Shown piece by piece: positions 14,571 to 14,930 of a stretch of 14,930 nt of DNA. The translations under genes were made by a program, and so were the position numbers. The notes under the pieces are model-generated. The model had not been told where the DNA came from and made no database searches. It saw only the letters and a program-made list of their open reading frames with translations. How positions within the stretch are numbered: position 1 is the first letter of the stretch; the number at the start of each line of letters is the position of its first letter. Source of the stretch: Bacteroides sp. CAG:709 (GTDB lineage: Bacteria; Bacteroidota; Bacteroidia; Bacteroidales; UBA932); contig FR882178.1 in assembly GCA_000434935.1 (NCBI GenBank), positions 4,725-19,654 of the forward strand. Direction: 5' to 3'.

Positions 14571-14588
14571 GTTTCGCACTTGCGAAAC
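14571..14588. terminator. Short hairpin between convergent genes
   Basis: GTTTCGCA (14571-14578) and its exact complement TGCGAAAC (14581-14588) lie 5 bases after the YhhN-family stop and 8 bases before the stop of the convergent gene. There is no long T-run on either side, so it is a weak or two-sided terminator candidate only. Confidence 0.4.
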
Positions 14589-14596
14589 TTGAGTTG

Positions 14597-14930
14597 CTAC
14601 TTTACGGTGATAGTAAAACTGGTTTTCAGCTCGCCGTTTCCATACTTGTAAAGCACATTGACTTTGGTTGTGCCCTTTTTACCATGAAGAGCTATATCGA
14701 AATTGGACTTAATCGTGGCTACCTCCGGGTCTGAATAACTGAATGAAAGCTTGCTATAGTCCAATTCGAAATTGGCATCAATGTTACTCTTGATATTAAT
14801 CAGTTTAGACATTGGTAATATCGTATACGAATTAGTCTTCATCGAAAGCTTGACATTATCGACTTGTACGGTACATCTTGCAAATTTCCCTGCCAATGTA
14901 GCAATGATATCGGCAGTTCCCGCAGCCACA
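14597..14930 (-). CDS. C-terminal fragment of a bacterial Ig-like (BIG_2) domain protein, cut by window edge
   Basis: The frame is open from the right edge to TAG at 14597-14599, giving 110 residues with no start codon needed inside the window. The first ~25 residues (AAGTADIIATLAGKFARCTVQV) look like the closing strands of a BIG_2 Ig-like repeat. They are followed by a second, weaker Ig-like unit of about 80 residues (KLSMKTNSYTILPMS, then FSYSDPEVATIKSNFDI and GKKGTTKVNVLYKY), ending in ITVK. Such repeats usually lie in secreted or surface-exposed adhesin-like or glycan-binding proteins of Bacteroidota. The N-terminal signal and any catalytic domain lie outside the window. BIG_2 assignment is by pattern, not by search. 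Confidence 0.7.
   Translation of the reverse strand, partial: VAAGTADIIATLAGKFARCTVQVDNVKLSMKTNSYTILPMSKLINIKSNIDANFELDYSKLSFSYSDPEVATIKSNFDIALHGKKGTTKVNVLYKYGNGELKTSFTITVK

Overview
The window looks like a chromosomal segment of a Bacteroidota bacterium, most likely Bacteroidales. Start sites lack strong Shine-Dalgarno sequences. Several promoters fit the Bacteroidota -7 consensus TAnnTTTG, for example in front of aspA, cstA, the TetR gene and the YhhN gene. The protein set also fits: a short CstA, an AspA, an IS200/Y1-like single-copy transposase, and a periplasmic-lipoprotein HlyD adaptor with its own TolC-like protein. I cannot name a genus. Nothing points to a phage, plasmid or CRISPR locus.

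Left part (1-2466): a short-chain dehydrogenase (SDR) runs off the left edge on the minus strand. Next is a REP-associated tyrosine transposase (RAYT) type gene on the plus strand, followed immediately by two inverted repeats built on GTCCGGA/TCCGGAC. After these comes a YdfG-type SDR, whose start overlaps a five-codon leader ORF.

Positions 2584-3889 hold a compact three-gene plus-strand operon: a small three-TM membrane protein, an ECF sigma factor, and a two-TM membrane protein with an N-terminal cytoplasmic domain that may be its anti-sigma factor. A strong hairpin at 3911-3947 separates it from the convergent aspA.

Positions 3969-6929 carry two separately promoted minus-strand metabolic genes: aspartate ammonia-lyase (aspA, aspartate to fumarate) and a CstA-family transporter.

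Positions 6996-13721 are one tightly packed seven-gene minus-strand operon, transcribed in the order TetR regulator, TolC-like outer-membrane protein, HlyD-family lipoprotein adaptor, ABC ATPase 1, ABC ATPase 2, YbhS-like permease, YbhR-like permease. This matches the E. coli cecR-ybhG-ybhF-ybhS-ybhR system, with YbhF split into two proteins and a dedicated outer-membrane channel added. The two ATPases are complementary in their defects: ATPase 1 lacks the Q-loop Gln and H-loop His but has a perfect LSGGM signature, while ATPase 2 has Gln and His but a degenerate signature. A heterodimer would therefore have one consensus and one degenerate ATP site. The short divergent region 13722-13839 contains palindromes of TGTT/AACA half-sites placed over the likely start points of both the TetR operon and a divergent YhhN-family (lysoplasmalogenase-like) membrane protein, suggesting joint control.

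Right edge (14597-14930): the C-terminal end of a minus-strand protein with bacterial Ig-like (BIG_2) features runs off the window.

I see no convincingly novel defence or mobile system. The points most worth following are the RAYT with its adjacent hairpins, the TetR palindromes, the asymmetric ATPase pair and the unassigned sigma-factor operon.
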